Assembly (NCBI RefSeq): GCF_026719705.1
Contig: NZ_JAPPRR010000002.1
Location: 807,091 to 871,090, forward strand
Length of the DNA: 64,000 bases
Origin: Pseudokordiimonas caeni
GTDB lineage: Bacteria; Pseudomonadota; Alphaproteobacteria; Sphingomonadales; Kordiimonadaceae
Reading direction: 5' to 3'
Position numbers and translations under genes: made by a program
The notes under the pieces: generated by a model
What the model saw: only the letters and a program-made list of their open reading frames with translations
What the model was told of the DNA's origin: nothing
The model's database searches: none
Part shown: piece after piece, positions 35,401 through 44,167 of the stretch
Position numbering within the stretch: the first letter of the stretch is position 1
How the letters are laid out: each line of letters opens with the position of its first letter

Positions 35401-37773
35401 ATGTCTATGAAAGCGCAAAATGTAGCAATCGTTGAACGGAATTCTCCGAAAATTGATCGCGATATGCTCGGCAATGTCCAGGATCTTCATGATCGGGTCC
35501 AGTGGCTTTCGGCCTGGACCATCCATCATGCCAACACGATTCGCGAAAGCCGGGACGGGATCAAGGTCGGCGGTCATCAGGCGTCGTCCGCCTCGCTCGC
35601 GGCGGTGATGAGCGCCCTTTATTTCGGTGTGCTGAAGCCGGAGGACCGGGTTGCCGTGAAACCGCATGCGAGCCCGGTGTTCCATGCGATCCAGTATCTG
35701 ATGGGGCGTCAGTCGCTTGAACAGTTGCAGCGCTTCCGTGCGCTTGGCGGGGCACAGTCCTACCCCAGCCGCACCAAGGACCAGGACGGGGTCGATTTTT
35801 CCACAGGCTCGGTGGGGCTCGGTGTGGCCGTCACGGCTTTTGCCTCGCTCGTGCAGGATCACATGCTCGACAAGGGGCTTCTCTCCGCCGACAAGGCAGG
35901 GCGCATGATTGCCCTGATGGGGGACGCCGAGCTTGACGAGGGCAATATCTATGAGGCGCTGATCGAGGGCTGCAAGCATGGCCTTCGGAACTGTTGGTGG
36001 ATCATCGATTATAACCGCCAGAGCCTCGATGCGATCTCCAGCGACCGTATGTTCACCCGCTTTCAGGACATTTTCGAGGCAACGGGATGGCGCGTCATCA
36101 CCCTGAAATATGGCAAGAAGCTGGAAGCCGCCTTCGCGCGCCCCGGTGGCCAGACGCTTCGGGACTGGATCGACGCCTGCCCGAATGACCTTTATTCGGC
36201 CCTCACCTTCAAGGGCGGCGCGGCGTGGCGCGAACGTCTGAAGGCAGATATCGGCAGCAAGCGTGGCATCAAGGCGATCCTTGACGATCATGACGACGAT
36301 GCGCTGCATGCGCTGATGACCAATCTTGGCGGGCACGATCTTGAACTCTTGCTTGAAACCTTCCTTGGGATCGACAGCGACCAGCCCGTCTGCTTCATCG
36401 CCTATACGGTGAAGGGGCACGGCCTGCCGCTGCAGGGCCACAAGGACAATCACGCGGGGCTCATGAACCCGACCCAGATGGCAACCTTCCGCGAACAGAT
36501 GGGTGTACCCGAAGGCCGCGAATGGGAACCCTTTGCCGGCAAGGACGACAAGGCCGAGGCGTTGCAGGCCTTCATCGATCAGGTTGCCTTCAATCGTTCA
36601 GGCGAGCGGCACCTGAAGGCGCCGGTCATTCCGGTTGGCGACGATTTCCCGACCGTCGAGCGTGCGAAAATGTCCACGCAGGTCGCTTTCGGCAAGATCA
36701 TGAACGATCTGGGGCGGGGCAAAGGTCCGCTCGCCGACCGTATCCTGACGACAAGCCCCGATGTGACGGTATCGACAAACCTTGGCGGCTGGGTGAACCA
36801 GCGCGGCATCTACAGTCGCACGGCGCGCGAAGACCGCTTCAAGTCCGAGAAGGTCCTGTCGCCGCAAATCTGGTCATCCAGCGAACGCGGCCAGCATATG
36901 GAACTTGGGATTGCCGAGAACAACCTGTTCATCGCGCTTGCCGCCATGGGGCTGGCGGGCTCGCTGTTCGGCGAGCGCCTTTTGCCGGTCGGCACGCTTT
37001 ATGACCCCTTCATCAATCGCGGCCTCGATGCCCTGAATTATGCCTGCTATCAGGACGCCCGCTTCATGCTGGTGGCCACACCTTCGGGCCTCACGCTCGC
37101 ACCCGAAGGCGGGGCGCACCAGTCGATCCATACCCCGCTTGTCGGGATGAGCCAGCCCGGCCTCGCCTATTTCGAACCCGCCTTCACCGATGAACTGGCC
37201 GCCATCATGCGCTGGGGTTTCGAACACATGCAGAAGCCCGACGGCGAATCGATTTATCTGCGCCTGTCGACCCGGCCGCTGGAGCAGCCGGAACGCAATG
37301 GTGACGGCTGGATTGCCGACATGCTGAAGGGCGCCTACTGGTTGAAGGAACCGGCGGAAGGGGCGGAGCTGGCAATTGTTTACACAGGCGCCCTAGCCCC
37401 GGAAGCGATCGAGGCGCACGCGGCACTTCTCGAGGATGTGCCGGGGGCGGGTCTTCTGGCTGTAACTTCGCCCGACCTGCTGCATCGTGGCTGGACGGCC
37501 AGTGTACGTGCCCTTGGTGCCGAAGCGCGGCGCGAGGAAAGCCATGTATCCCGGCTGCTGTCGCGCCTTGCACGGGATGCGGCCCTTGTGACGGTGATCG
37601 ACGGTGCGCCGGCGGCGCTTTCATGGCTCGGGTCGGTCCGGGGGCAGCGGGTGCTGCCCCTCGGGTTCGAAAAGTTCGGTCAGTCGGGCGATATCCCGGA
37701 CCTTTATGCCACCTACCGACTTGGCGTCGATGCCATCCTCGATGCGGCGGCGAGCGCCATCGTTCTCAGATGA
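35401..37773 (+). CDS. Pyruvate dehydrogenase E1/transketolase-like TPP enzyme
   Basis: A 790-residue homodimeric-type thiamine diphosphate enzyme. The TPP-magnesium motif GDAELDEGNIYEALIEG begins at Gly174 and ends in IIDYNRQSLD; the pyrimidine-domain segment MELGIAENNLFIALAAMGLAG with its catalytic Glu is at about residue 500. It resembles AceE, but is about 100 residues shorter than E. coli AceE and lacks adjacent E2 and E3 genes. It is known in alphaproteobacteria as a stand-alone transketolase- or E1-like protein; the 2-oxo acid used is unknown. Two ATGs six bases apart could serve as start. Confidence 0.85.
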   Translation: MSMKAQNVAIVERNSPKIDRDMLGNVQDLHDRVQWLSAWTIHHANTIRESRDGIKVGGHQASSASLAAVMSALYFGVLKPEDRVAVKPHASPVFHAIQYLMGRQSLEQLQRFRALGGAQSYPSRTKDQDGVDFSTGSVGLGVAVTAFASLVQDHMLDKGLLSADKAGRMIALMGDAELDEGNIYEALIEGCKHGLRNCWWIIDYNRQSLDAISSDRMFTRFQDIFEATGWRVITLKYGKKLEAAFARPGGQTLRDWIDACPNDLYSALTFKGGAAWRERLKADIGSKRGIKAILDDHDDDALHALMTNLGGHDLELLLETFLGIDSDQPVCFIAYTVKGHGLPLQGHKDNHAGLMNPTQMATFREQMGVPEGREWEPFAGKDDKAEALQAFIDQVAFNRSGERHLKAPVIPVGDDFPTVERAKMSTQVAFGKIMNDLGRGKGPLADRILTTSPDVTVSTNLGGWVNQRGIYSRTAREDRFKSEKVLSPQIWSSSERGQHMELGIAENNLFIALAAMGLAGSLFGERLLPVGTLYDPFINRGLDALNYACYQDARFMLVATPSGLTLAPEGGAHQSIHTPLVGMSQPGLAYFEPAFTDELAAIMRWGFEHMQKPDGESIYLRLSTRPLEQPERNGDGWIADMLKGAYWLKEPAEGAELAIVYTGALAPEAIEAHAALLEDVPGAGLLAVTSPDLLHRGWTASVRALGAEARREESHVSRLLSRLARDAALVTVIDGAPAALSWLGSVRGQRVLPLGFEKFGQSGDIPDLYATYRLGVDAILDAAASAIVLR

Positions 37774-38155
37774 CGCCGTAGCCTTTCAGAAGGGCAGCCA
37801 CACTGCCTACAAGAAGGGCGATGAAGGTGAGGAGCGTGCCGACGAAGCGCGACATGTTCGGGGTCTGGCCACGGGTCAGGCCCCAGCCATGCAGGTAACG
37901 GCCGACCACGGTCATGATCGCAACTGCAAGCACGATATATTTGCTGACATGGCCATATTCCATGAGGCCGATCAGGATGAGCAGCACCGGTGCATATTCA
38001 ACGAGGTTGCCCTGGGCGCGGATGGCGCACAGGAGATCGCTATTGCCGCCGTCGCCAACCGATGTTTTGGTGCGGCCCCGCCATTTGGTGACGTTGGCGG
38101 ATAGAATGAGCAAAAGAATGCCGATGAAGCCGGCGCTGATGGTGGTGATTGGCAT
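37766..38155 (-). CDS. MAPEG-family membrane protein
   Basis: A 129-residue four-helix membrane protein. RAQGNLVEYAPVLLILIGLMEY is the conserved MAPEG segment (glutathione and eicosanoid metabolism family), and HGWGLTRGQ lies in the second loop. ATG 38155 has GGGGGAG upstream. The bacterial substrates are unknown. It converges on the E1-like gene, overlapping its end by eight bases. Confidence 0.87.
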   Translation of the reverse strand: MPITTISAGFIGILLLILSANVTKWRGRTKTSVGDGGNSDLLCAIRAQGNLVEYAPVLLILIGLMEYGHVSKYIVLAVAIMTVVGRYLHGWGLTRGQTPNMSRFVGTLLTFIALLVGSVAALLKGYGVI

Positions 38156-38247
38156 GAGAGACTCCCCCTCTGGTCCCGGTTGCGTTATGTGTGGGGAAAG
38201 CCTATGCCGCAACTGGCAGACGGTCAATGAAAGGCAAGAGACACCAG

Positions 38248-38841
38248 ATGCTTGAAGGCTGGAACCTGTATCACAAGTCGGCAGTTTTTGCGCTGTGGGG
38301 GATGGGGGCACTCGCGGTCGCCCGTGCCGTGATCGCGATTGACGGTGGCACTTACGAGGTGACGGCAACCCGCACTGTGGCGGCCTCGCCCGAAGCCGTC
38401 TGGCCCTGGATCACCAAGGCCGAGAATCGCACGCGCTGGCAGGCCAAGCTTGTGGACATGAGCCCGCTGATGGGCGACCCCGGCGAGGTTGACAGCACCC
38501 GCATGCTGTTCTGGCGCGACCGCCATCACCACTGGACGGCGATCGAGGCGACGCGCGAGGTGCTGCCGGGCCGGCTTTACCGCACGGTGCAGCAGTCGGA
38601 TGCCGACACGCGCATCCAGCGCATCGACCTTGTGCCGGGCGGCGAGTGCCAGACCGAAATCATGGTGACCGAACAGATTCGCCCCTCGTCCTATACGGAA
38701 AGGGTGATGTCGTTCCTTGTTTCGGGGGATGATGAGGAGCGGCTCGAGGTTTCTCTCGAAGCGCTCGACCGCTGGCTCAGGGACAGCGGCGCCGGGTGCG
38801 CAGCCCCGGCCGGAGAGGCTCAGAAGGGTTCAACGTCGTAG
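38248..38841 (+). CDS. SRPBCC-family protein
   Basis: A 197-residue protein with an N-terminal membrane helix (SAVFALWGMGALAVARAVIAI) and a START/SRPBCC lipid-binding fold: YEVTATRTVAASPEAVWPWI, ENRTRW and the C-terminal helix LEVSLEALDRWL. ATG 38248 is chosen over 38227 because GAGAC-type purines precede it. The ligand is unknown. It overlaps the convergent small gene by 22 bases. Confidence 0.75.
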   Translation: MLEGWNLYHKSAVFALWGMGALAVARAVIAIDGGTYEVTATRTVAASPEAVWPWITKAENRTRWQAKLVDMSPLMGDPGEVDSTRMLFWRDRHHHWTAIEATREVLPGRLYRTVQQSDADTRIQRIDLVPGGECQTEIMVTEQIRPSSYTERVMSFLVSGDDEERLEVSLEALDRWLRDSGAGCAAPAGEAQKGSTS

Positions 38842-38999
38842 TCGCTGAATTCCCACTCGCTGGCCGTTTCCATTTCCGCGGAGAACAGGTTTTCGGCGGC
38901 GACCAGCGCTTCTTCCTCGCTGTCGGCTTCCACGGTGGTTACCCAATAGAAGGTACCGCGCTTCAGCTCGGCCTGCAGGGTCACTTTCATCTTAGCCAT
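38820..38999 (-). CDS. Small acidic protein, unknown function
   Basis: A 59-residue protein, strongly acidic in its C-terminal half (ADSEEEALVAAENLFSAEMETASEWEFSDYD). The N-terminus MKVTLQAELKRGTFYWVTTVEA reads as two beta strands, so a small alpha/beta fold is likely. ATG 38999 with AGAGG 9 bases upstream is preferred to starts at 39008 and 39029. Confidence 0.65.
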   Translation of the reverse strand: MAKMKVTLQAELKRGTFYWVTTVEADSEEEALVAAENLFSAEMETASEWEFSDYDVEPF

Positions 39000-39097
39000 G
39001 CCTGTCATCCTCTCGTTGCGGCGCGCCACTTAGCACGAGAAACGCCGCCCCGTCAAACAGACTGGCGGCGCGGGGTGGGTTTGCCGGGGCGCGAGAA

Positions 39098-39451
39098 TCA
39101 GCCCTGGGCGCGGCGATAGGCGCGGATGGCTTCGTTCAGCTTGATCTGCAGGTCGCGGCGGCCGTCGTGCAGCGCATTCGAATCTTCCGTCCAGCGCGCA
39201 TACTGGTCTTTCGTCATATAGGGCGAAAGCTTCACCATGCGCTCGTCCATGCAGGCGAGATAGGCATCGACAGAATTCGAATAGGCGATGACGGTGTCGC
39301 GCGCTTCGCGCAGTTCGTCAGCAGTCAGCTGGCCACCATCGTCGGGGATAGATGGCACCGTAAGCGGCGGCTCTCCACAATTGTCGGCGGCAGCAGGCAG
39401 GGCGCCAAGGCTGACGGCGAGGAGGGCGAAGGCAAAGGTAGAACGCTTCAT
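39098..39451 (-). CDS. Exported protein of unknown function
   Basis: A 117-residue protein with a clear signal peptide (ends PAAAD) and a helical mature part with two cysteines (Cys25 and Cys67 approximately) that could form a disulfide. The last half is charged and helical (DLQIKLNEAIRAYRRAQ). No family recognised. Confidence 0.7.
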   Translation of the reverse strand: MKRSTFAFALLAVSLGALPAAADNCGEPPLTVPSIPDDGGQLTADELREARDTVIAYSNSVDAYLACMDERMVKLSPYMTKDQYARWTEDSNALHDGRRDLQIKLNEAIRAYRRAQG

Positions 39452-39560
39452 GCGGCTGTATCCCGGATACTGTCTTCGATTTGAGACCGGCATTTTATCG
39501 CCGGACGGGCGGGGCGGCAAGTGATGCAAACCGCCCCGGATTGTCTTTTCAAGCCGCCGT

Positions 39561-40220
39561 TCAGGCGTCGGCCTTTTCTTCCCTAGTGTCGGCGGCGGGC
39601 GCCGCGGCCTCGCCGGCTTCGGCTTGCGCTGCTGCGGCCTGGGCCTGCATGGCTTCCATCATGCGGGCGCGGGCTTCGTCTTCGGCCTTGGCGCGCTCGG
39701 GGAACATCTGGCGGTAGATGGCGTTCACGCGGTTCGCCACATCGCCGATGGCCTTGGCAACGGCTTCGAGATTGTAGCCTACACCACGGAAATAATAGGT
39801 TTTGCTTTCGGGGTTATAGGCGCGGTAGATCACGTCTTCGGTCACGCCCGACCCTTCCTGGAACGGGTTGCCCACGAAATCGATGACAACGCGCTTGCCT
39901 TTGGTGGCGGTGATCCATTCCTCGATCTTCTCGTCAGAATGTTCCCAGATCTCGCTGAGGCGACGGTCATTAAGCGGATGCTTCTCTTCCAGCCCCAGCA
40001 CCTTGCGCAGCGCTTCGCCGCGGGCGCGGGCACGGGCGCGCGCCGGCCACAGCAGGCTGGCGATCTGGCTGCCCGGCATCAGAATCATCTGGCCGGCGAA
40101 CAGGACGCCCGGACCGGCGCGGTTCGTCATGGCCTGATTGAAAAGATTGAACGAGGCTTCGGTATGCATGATCTGGTTGCGAAGCTCGTGAATGTAGATG
40201 GCAAGCGTATTGTTATCCAT
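39561..40220 (-). CDS. Conserved-looking cytoplasmic protein, unknown function
   Basis: A 219-residue protein. MDNNTLAIYIHELRNQIMHTEASFNLFNQAM suggests a helical start; a basic ARARARARGEAL patch follows at about residue 62; GVTEDVIYRAYNPESKTYYFRG is a beta hairpin-like segment; the C-terminal 35 residues are a low-complexity Ala/Gln/Glu tail. ATG 40220 is used, with GAAAGAAAG upstream. I do not recognise the family. Confidence 0.65.
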   Translation of the reverse strand: MDNNTLAIYIHELRNQIMHTEASFNLFNQAMTNRAGPGVLFAGQMILMPGSQIASLLWPARARARARGEALRKVLGLEEKHPLNDRRLSEIWEHSDEKIEEWITATKGKRVVIDFVGNPFQEGSGVTEDVIYRAYNPESKTYYFRGVGYNLEAVAKAIGDVANRVNAIYRQMFPERAKAEDEARARMMEAMQAQAAAAQAEAGEAAAPAADTREEKADA

Positions 40221-40451
40221 GGACTTTCTTTCAGCTCGTCGCCGGCACCTGTCTGGGGGCGCCGGTATTCCCCTTAGTATCCCAAGCGGCGGCTCTTCCC
40301 TTTGGCCGCCTGCCCGATGGTCGATGAGCGATAGCACAGGCCCAAGGGGAAAGGCCAGCCGCGATTTCGGTCACTTCGGCGGAATCTGTGGCGTTGAATG
40401 GCGGGGACTGCTTCTGTACACTCGCTCTGGGTCAAAATTTACGGATGCGCC

Positions 40452-40901
40452 ATGACCGGGTCTGTGCTGGCCGGGCAGCAGAATTTCAATGTGCCGTCAG
40501 GCGCATCGAGCGGGCGTGATCGCAGCGTCGGCGCGATCAGATCGGTCTTTGACCTTGGCCGCGCCGAGCCCGAGCGGCTCAATCCTTCCGATTTCCACCG
40601 AAGCTTCGGGCAAGCCGCGTCAGAGCTGGCCTACAAGGCCTCGCTGCAGGTGGCCGAATCCGTCGAGATCCCTTATCTGGAGCAGCGCCCCGGCGGCGGG
40701 CTCCTGTCGACATCTGCGCAGATATTGCTCGCCGAAACCCGCACGCGGGAAGCAAGCGCCAGGGCAAGCGTTGCCCCCCGGCCCTCCGGCAGTTTCGAGG
40801 AAACCGGCGACAGTGCGACTGCCGGGCGGGCGGCCGGTGCCTACCGGTCGGCGCAAGCGCAGGTGGAAGCAACGATCAGGGCCGGCTTCGGCCTCGGTTG
40901 A
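40452..40901 (+). CDS. Unknown protein, Ser/Ala/Arg-rich
   Basis: A 149-residue protein without signal or membrane helix. ELAYKASLQVAESVEIPYLEQRPGGG is the most structured part; the rest is Ser-, Ala- and Arg-rich and likely disordered. GGATG lies close to the ATG. Codon use is like its neighbours. Family not recognised; it may be lineage-specific. Confidence 0.55.
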   Translation: MTGSVLAGQQNFNVPSGASSGRDRSVGAIRSVFDLGRAEPERLNPSDFHRSFGQAASELAYKASLQVAESVEIPYLEQRPGGGLLSTSAQILLAETRTREASARASVAPRPSGSFEETGDSATAGRAAGAYRSAQAQVEATIRAGFGLG

Positions 40902-40906
40902 GGGCG

Positions 40907-41434
40907 TCAGCGCGCGAGCCGCTCGTTCAGCATCCGCGCCCAGCGGGCGATGCGGTCGGCATGATCGGCCTTGCTGCTGTCGCCGATGGGCTGGCGGCTA
41001 TACATCACGAGGCCCGAAAGGCCCGGCCCCATATCCACCACCCGCACAGTGACAACGGCCGGGAAATCCGCACCAGGCAGGCGCTCCAGAAAATCGAACT
41101 GGCTGGTGGCGAGATCGAGGCGATGGGTGCGCACGGTCGGATTGTCATCGGTGAAATCGGCCAGCACCTGCCGCAGGCGCGCGGCATCTGCCTCGAACCG
41201 GAACGTCGGGCCGTCCGCTGCCGCATTGGGGCAGCTCGCCTCGTCGCACATCAGGAAGCCGTTCTGGTCGGGCATATAGGCAAGTGTGGCGAAATCGACG
41301 GGTTCGAGATTGCCTTCGCGGTCGCCGAACAGGGTGTCGCCACCCCCCATCTGCACCATCATGTAAAGGACGGCGAGGCCGACGATGACGATGAGGCTGA
41401 CAAAGATGGCTATCTGGCGAAATCGGTCGATCAT
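40907..41434 (-). CDS. DUF1499 domain-containing membrane-anchored protein
   Basis: A 175-residue protein with an N-terminal helix (IAIFVSLIVIVGLAVLYMMV) and a DUF1499 domain: RTHRLDLATSQFDFLER, AVVTVRVVDMGPG and LVMYSRQPIGDSSKADH, the usual C-terminal segment. AGGACG precedes ATG 41434. Function unknown. It faces the convergent unknown gene at 40452-40901. Confidence 0.82.
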   Translation of the reverse strand: MIDRFRQIAIFVSLIVIVGLAVLYMMVQMGGGDTLFGDREGNLEPVDFATLAYMPDQNGFLMCDEASCPNAAADGPTFRFEADAARLRQVLADFTDDNPTVRTHRLDLATSQFDFLERLPGADFPAVVTVRVVDMGPGLSGLVMYSRQPIGDSSKADHADRIARWARMLNERLAR

Positions 41435-41505
41435 GGGCACGTCCTGAAAATGAAAGACCCGGCGCCGTTGCCGGCCCCGGGTCGAGACTGTCGGCTCAAA
41501 GCCTT

Positions 41506-41805
41506 TTAGCCGAGAATGCTGCCCAGTTGAAGAGCCAGGCTCATGTCGCCCTCGACACGCAGCTTGCCCATCATGAAGGCCATCTGCGGATTGAGGCTGC
41601 CATCGGCGATCTGCATGAAATTCTCTTTCGAGACTTTCACGGTGCAATCGGCATCAGTGTTGGCATTGTCGACGACGGTCGGCGAAGCCTTGCCGTCGAT
41701 GCGCACGACACCGTCATCGCCGAAATCGAACTTGATGATGGCGGCGAGCGGCGAATGGCTGCCCACCTTGCCGCGGATATTGTCGGTGATCTGTTCCAGA
41801 GTCAT
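41506..41805 (-). CDS. SCP2 sterol-binding domain protein
   Basis: A 99-residue single-domain SCP2 protein: GVVRIDG, DADCTVKVSKENFMQIADGSLNPQMAFMMGKLRVEGDM is the family core, split here only for description. It likely binds fatty acids or acyl-CoA. GGGAGGAAAC precedes the ATG. A free-standing protein of this size is usual in alphaproteobacteria. Confidence 0.9.
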   Translation of the reverse strand: MTLEQITDNIRGKVGSHSPLAAIIKFDFGDDGVVRIDGKASPTVVDNANTDADCTVKVSKENFMQIADGSLNPQMAFMMGKLRVEGDMSLALQLGSILG

Positions 41806-41875
41806 GGTTTCCTCCCTCGCTGGAAATGGTACGGACGTATATTGGACGGCATGGTCCAGAAATCAACATGAAAGC

Positions 41876-42634
41876 TCAGTTGCCTTCTTCCTCTGTTGTT
41901 TCCTTCTTGCCGGTGATGCCGCCAATCAGCCCGCCGAGTTTGTCCTTGATCTTGTCCTTGTTCTTGTCGAGCACGCCCTGAAGCTGCTTCTCGACCCCTG
42001 CCTTGACAAGCGCCTTCGTCACTTGAGGCTCGATCACCGCCATCAGGTGGCGGGCGAGCTCGGATGGGCTGAGGCCCTTCTCGTCGGTGCCGATGTCGGT
42101 GAGGCGAATGTCGGCCAGCTGGATATTTTCATCGAGCGGTACGGGGCCATCCTTTGCGGAAACGATGATGCGGGGATTGGTCAGCGTAAATTCCCGGACC
42201 GTCAGGGTGATGTTGCTCTGGCTCGAGCTACCGCCGGTTGCCAGCTTGTCGGCCAGCGCCTGCAGATTGCTTTTCTTGCCGATCATGCGCACGTCGATCA
42301 CCGGGCTGTCGATATTGATGCTCTCGACAATGACATGGGGATTGAAGAGCGTGTCGGTATCGACCTTCATCTTGAAGTCACCGACGGCCAGCATCGGGCC
42401 TTCGGGGAAGTCAGGTGCGCGGAAGCCTTCGGGCTGGCCGATGGCAAGGCCCGAAACCCCGGCGCTGCCGGTGAAGGGTGAAAGGCTGACGTCATCAAGC
42501 GACAGCGATACGGTCAGGGCTTCCGAACCATAAGTCTCGGCCCCTGATTTCACGATCGATCCCATCCGCTGGTACAGGATGAAGCCGCCGATGGCGACAA
42601 TCACGACAAGGCCGATGAGGAGTTTCTTGAGCAT
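41876..42634 (-). CDS. AsmA/DUF748-like membrane-anchored protein
   Basis: A 252-residue protein with an N-terminal helix (LLIGLVVIVAIGGFILY) and a beta-rich region with LSLDDVSLSPFTGSAGVSGL and ESINIDSPVIDV, like one unit of AsmA-type lipid transport proteins. The C-terminus is Lys/Asp/Glu-rich (NKDKIKDKLGG). GGGAGC precedes the ATG. Assignment to AsmA-like is from pattern only. Confidence 0.65.
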   Translation of the reverse strand: MLKKLLIGLVVIVAIGGFILYQRMGSIVKSGAETYGSEALTVSLSLDDVSLSPFTGSAGVSGLAIGQPEGFRAPDFPEGPMLAVGDFKMKVDTDTLFNPHVIVESINIDSPVIDVRMIGKKSNLQALADKLATGGSSSQSNITLTVREFTLTNPRIIVSAKDGPVPLDENIQLADIRLTDIGTDEKGLSPSELARHLMAVIEPQVTKALVKAGVEKQLQGVLDKNKDKIKDKLGGLIGGITGKKETTEEEGN

Positions 42635-42815
42635 GATCAGGCTCCCTTGTTGTTCAGACGCATGGTTGCATTGTTTTGCGGCGCTGTTAAGGCTGAATGA
42701 CAGGGCGGGGCGATATCGCGCCGGATAAAGCCCTTAACGCGCCGGGGCTTTTATGCCAGCATGACAGCGACAAGTCGCCCCGCTGCAGGGGGCACCCATC
42801 GGGGGAAGGGCGCTT

Positions 42816-44156
42816 ATGGCTCCGGTAACACAAGTTCTGCTTTATATTTCCTACGCCGTCCTCGGGCTCGCTGCGGCCCTCTTGCCGCCCCGTCTTGCCG
42901 GGGTGGATGAACAGGTTGCGACCCTCCTTGGCGTTTTCGTTTTCTTCGGTGCGTGGCAGGCCCATGCATGGTTCATCGCGCACCGTCTGGAAACCGCCGA
43001 CAAGGAACGCATCAACCGGCTGGAGGATACGGCCACCATCCTGCGGCACGATCTGGAACGCACCCGCCGGCGCCTCGAAATGCAGCGCGACGGCACCAGC
43101 GAAAAGAGCGAGGAACTGGTGAGCGAGCTGCGCATCCTGCATACGCTGCTTGATCAGGTCATGAAGCGCGAGGAAGCCCTGCAAAGCCAGATGCGTGCCG
43201 TGGCCGCCAAGACGGATGCCGGTCCTGTCCTTGAGCTGGACGAGCTTTCCGTTAATGAAGCCCGCATCGCCGCCGCCCAGCCGGACGACGACACAAGCCG
43301 ACGGGTGGAACCCTGGTTCGATGACGAGGATGCGGAAGAGGTCAAAGCCGAGCTGTCGGGCGAGATTGCCCTCAGCACCGCACGCGGTGGCCCCGAGGTG
43401 CGGCTGATCCGGCGCGAGGAAACGCTCCTCAGCGTGATACGTTCATCCCTTTCTGAAAACAGGGTGGACCTGTACCTGCAGCCCATCGTGGCGCTGCCGG
43501 GCCGCCAGAATACCTTCTATGAATGCTTCTCCCGCGTGCGGGATGAGGAAGGGCGCATCGTGCTGCCGGCCCAATATCTGCGCATCGCAGAAGAGAAGGG
43601 CCTAATCGGCACCATCGATAACCTCTTGCTGTTCCGGCTCATCCAGCTGGTGCGGCGACTGGGCCCCCGCCGGCCCGAGGTTCGCTTCTTCTGCAACATG
43701 TCGCGCTTCTCTATGGCGGATGCCGAATTTTTCCCACAGTTCGTGGATTTCATGACGTCCTCCAGCGAGTTCACCAAGCGGCTGGTTCTGGAAATCAACC
43801 AGTCGGACTATCAGACGCTGGACCGCGAGGTCCGCGGGCGGCTGGCACTGCTGGCGCGCCGGGGCTTTGCCTTCTCGCTCGATCAGGTCATGTATTTCGA
43901 CGAGGATTTCGCGAGCCTTGCCGACAATGGCTTCAAATATATCAAGGCCGATATGCAGGCGCTTTCGGCCCAATATGAGATGGGCGACCTGCCGGGCGTG
44001 AAGGCACGGCTGAAGCGCGACGGTCTGAAACTGATCGCCAGCCGGGTCGAGGACGAAGCAACCGTCCTGATGGCGCTTGATGGTGAGATGGAACTGGCGC
44101 AGGGCTATCTCTTTGGCGAGCCGCGCCCGGCCGCTGATTTCAACCGGGATTTCTGA
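42816..44156 (+). CDS. TipF-like protein with degenerate EAL domain
   Basis: A 446-residue protein. Two N-terminal membrane helices (about 7-24 and 35-54), a coiled coil (55-130), a variable acidic linker and a C-terminal EAL domain (about 200-440), the layout of TipF, the c-di-GMP receptor that promotes flagellar assembly in Caulobacter. The EAL residues are eroded: ECF (236-238) for EAL, and LDQV at 355-358 where LDDFG is expected, so the second catalytic Asp is Gln357. Lys377, Asp379, Glu412 and QGYLF are kept. Phosphodiesterase activity is therefore unlikely. AAGGGCG precedes the ATG. Confidence 0.78.
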   Translation: MAPVTQVLLYISYAVLGLAAALLPPRLAGVDEQVATLLGVFVFFGAWQAHAWFIAHRLETADKERINRLEDTATILRHDLERTRRRLEMQRDGTSEKSEELVSELRILHTLLDQVMKREEALQSQMRAVAAKTDAGPVLELDELSVNEARIAAAQPDDDTSRRVEPWFDDEDAEEVKAELSGEIALSTARGGPEVRLIRREETLLSVIRSSLSENRVDLYLQPIVALPGRQNTFYECFSRVRDEEGRIVLPAQYLRIAEEKGLIGTIDNLLLFRLIQLVRRLGPRRPEVRFFCNMSRFSMADAEFFPQFVDFMTSSSEFTKRLVLEINQSDYQTLDREVRGRLALLARRGFAFSLDQVMYFDEDFASLADNGFKYIKADMQALSAQYEMGDLPGVKARLKRDGLKLIASRVEDEATVLMALDGEMELAQGYLFGEPRPAADFNRDF

Positions 44157-44167
44157 AGGACGAACGG

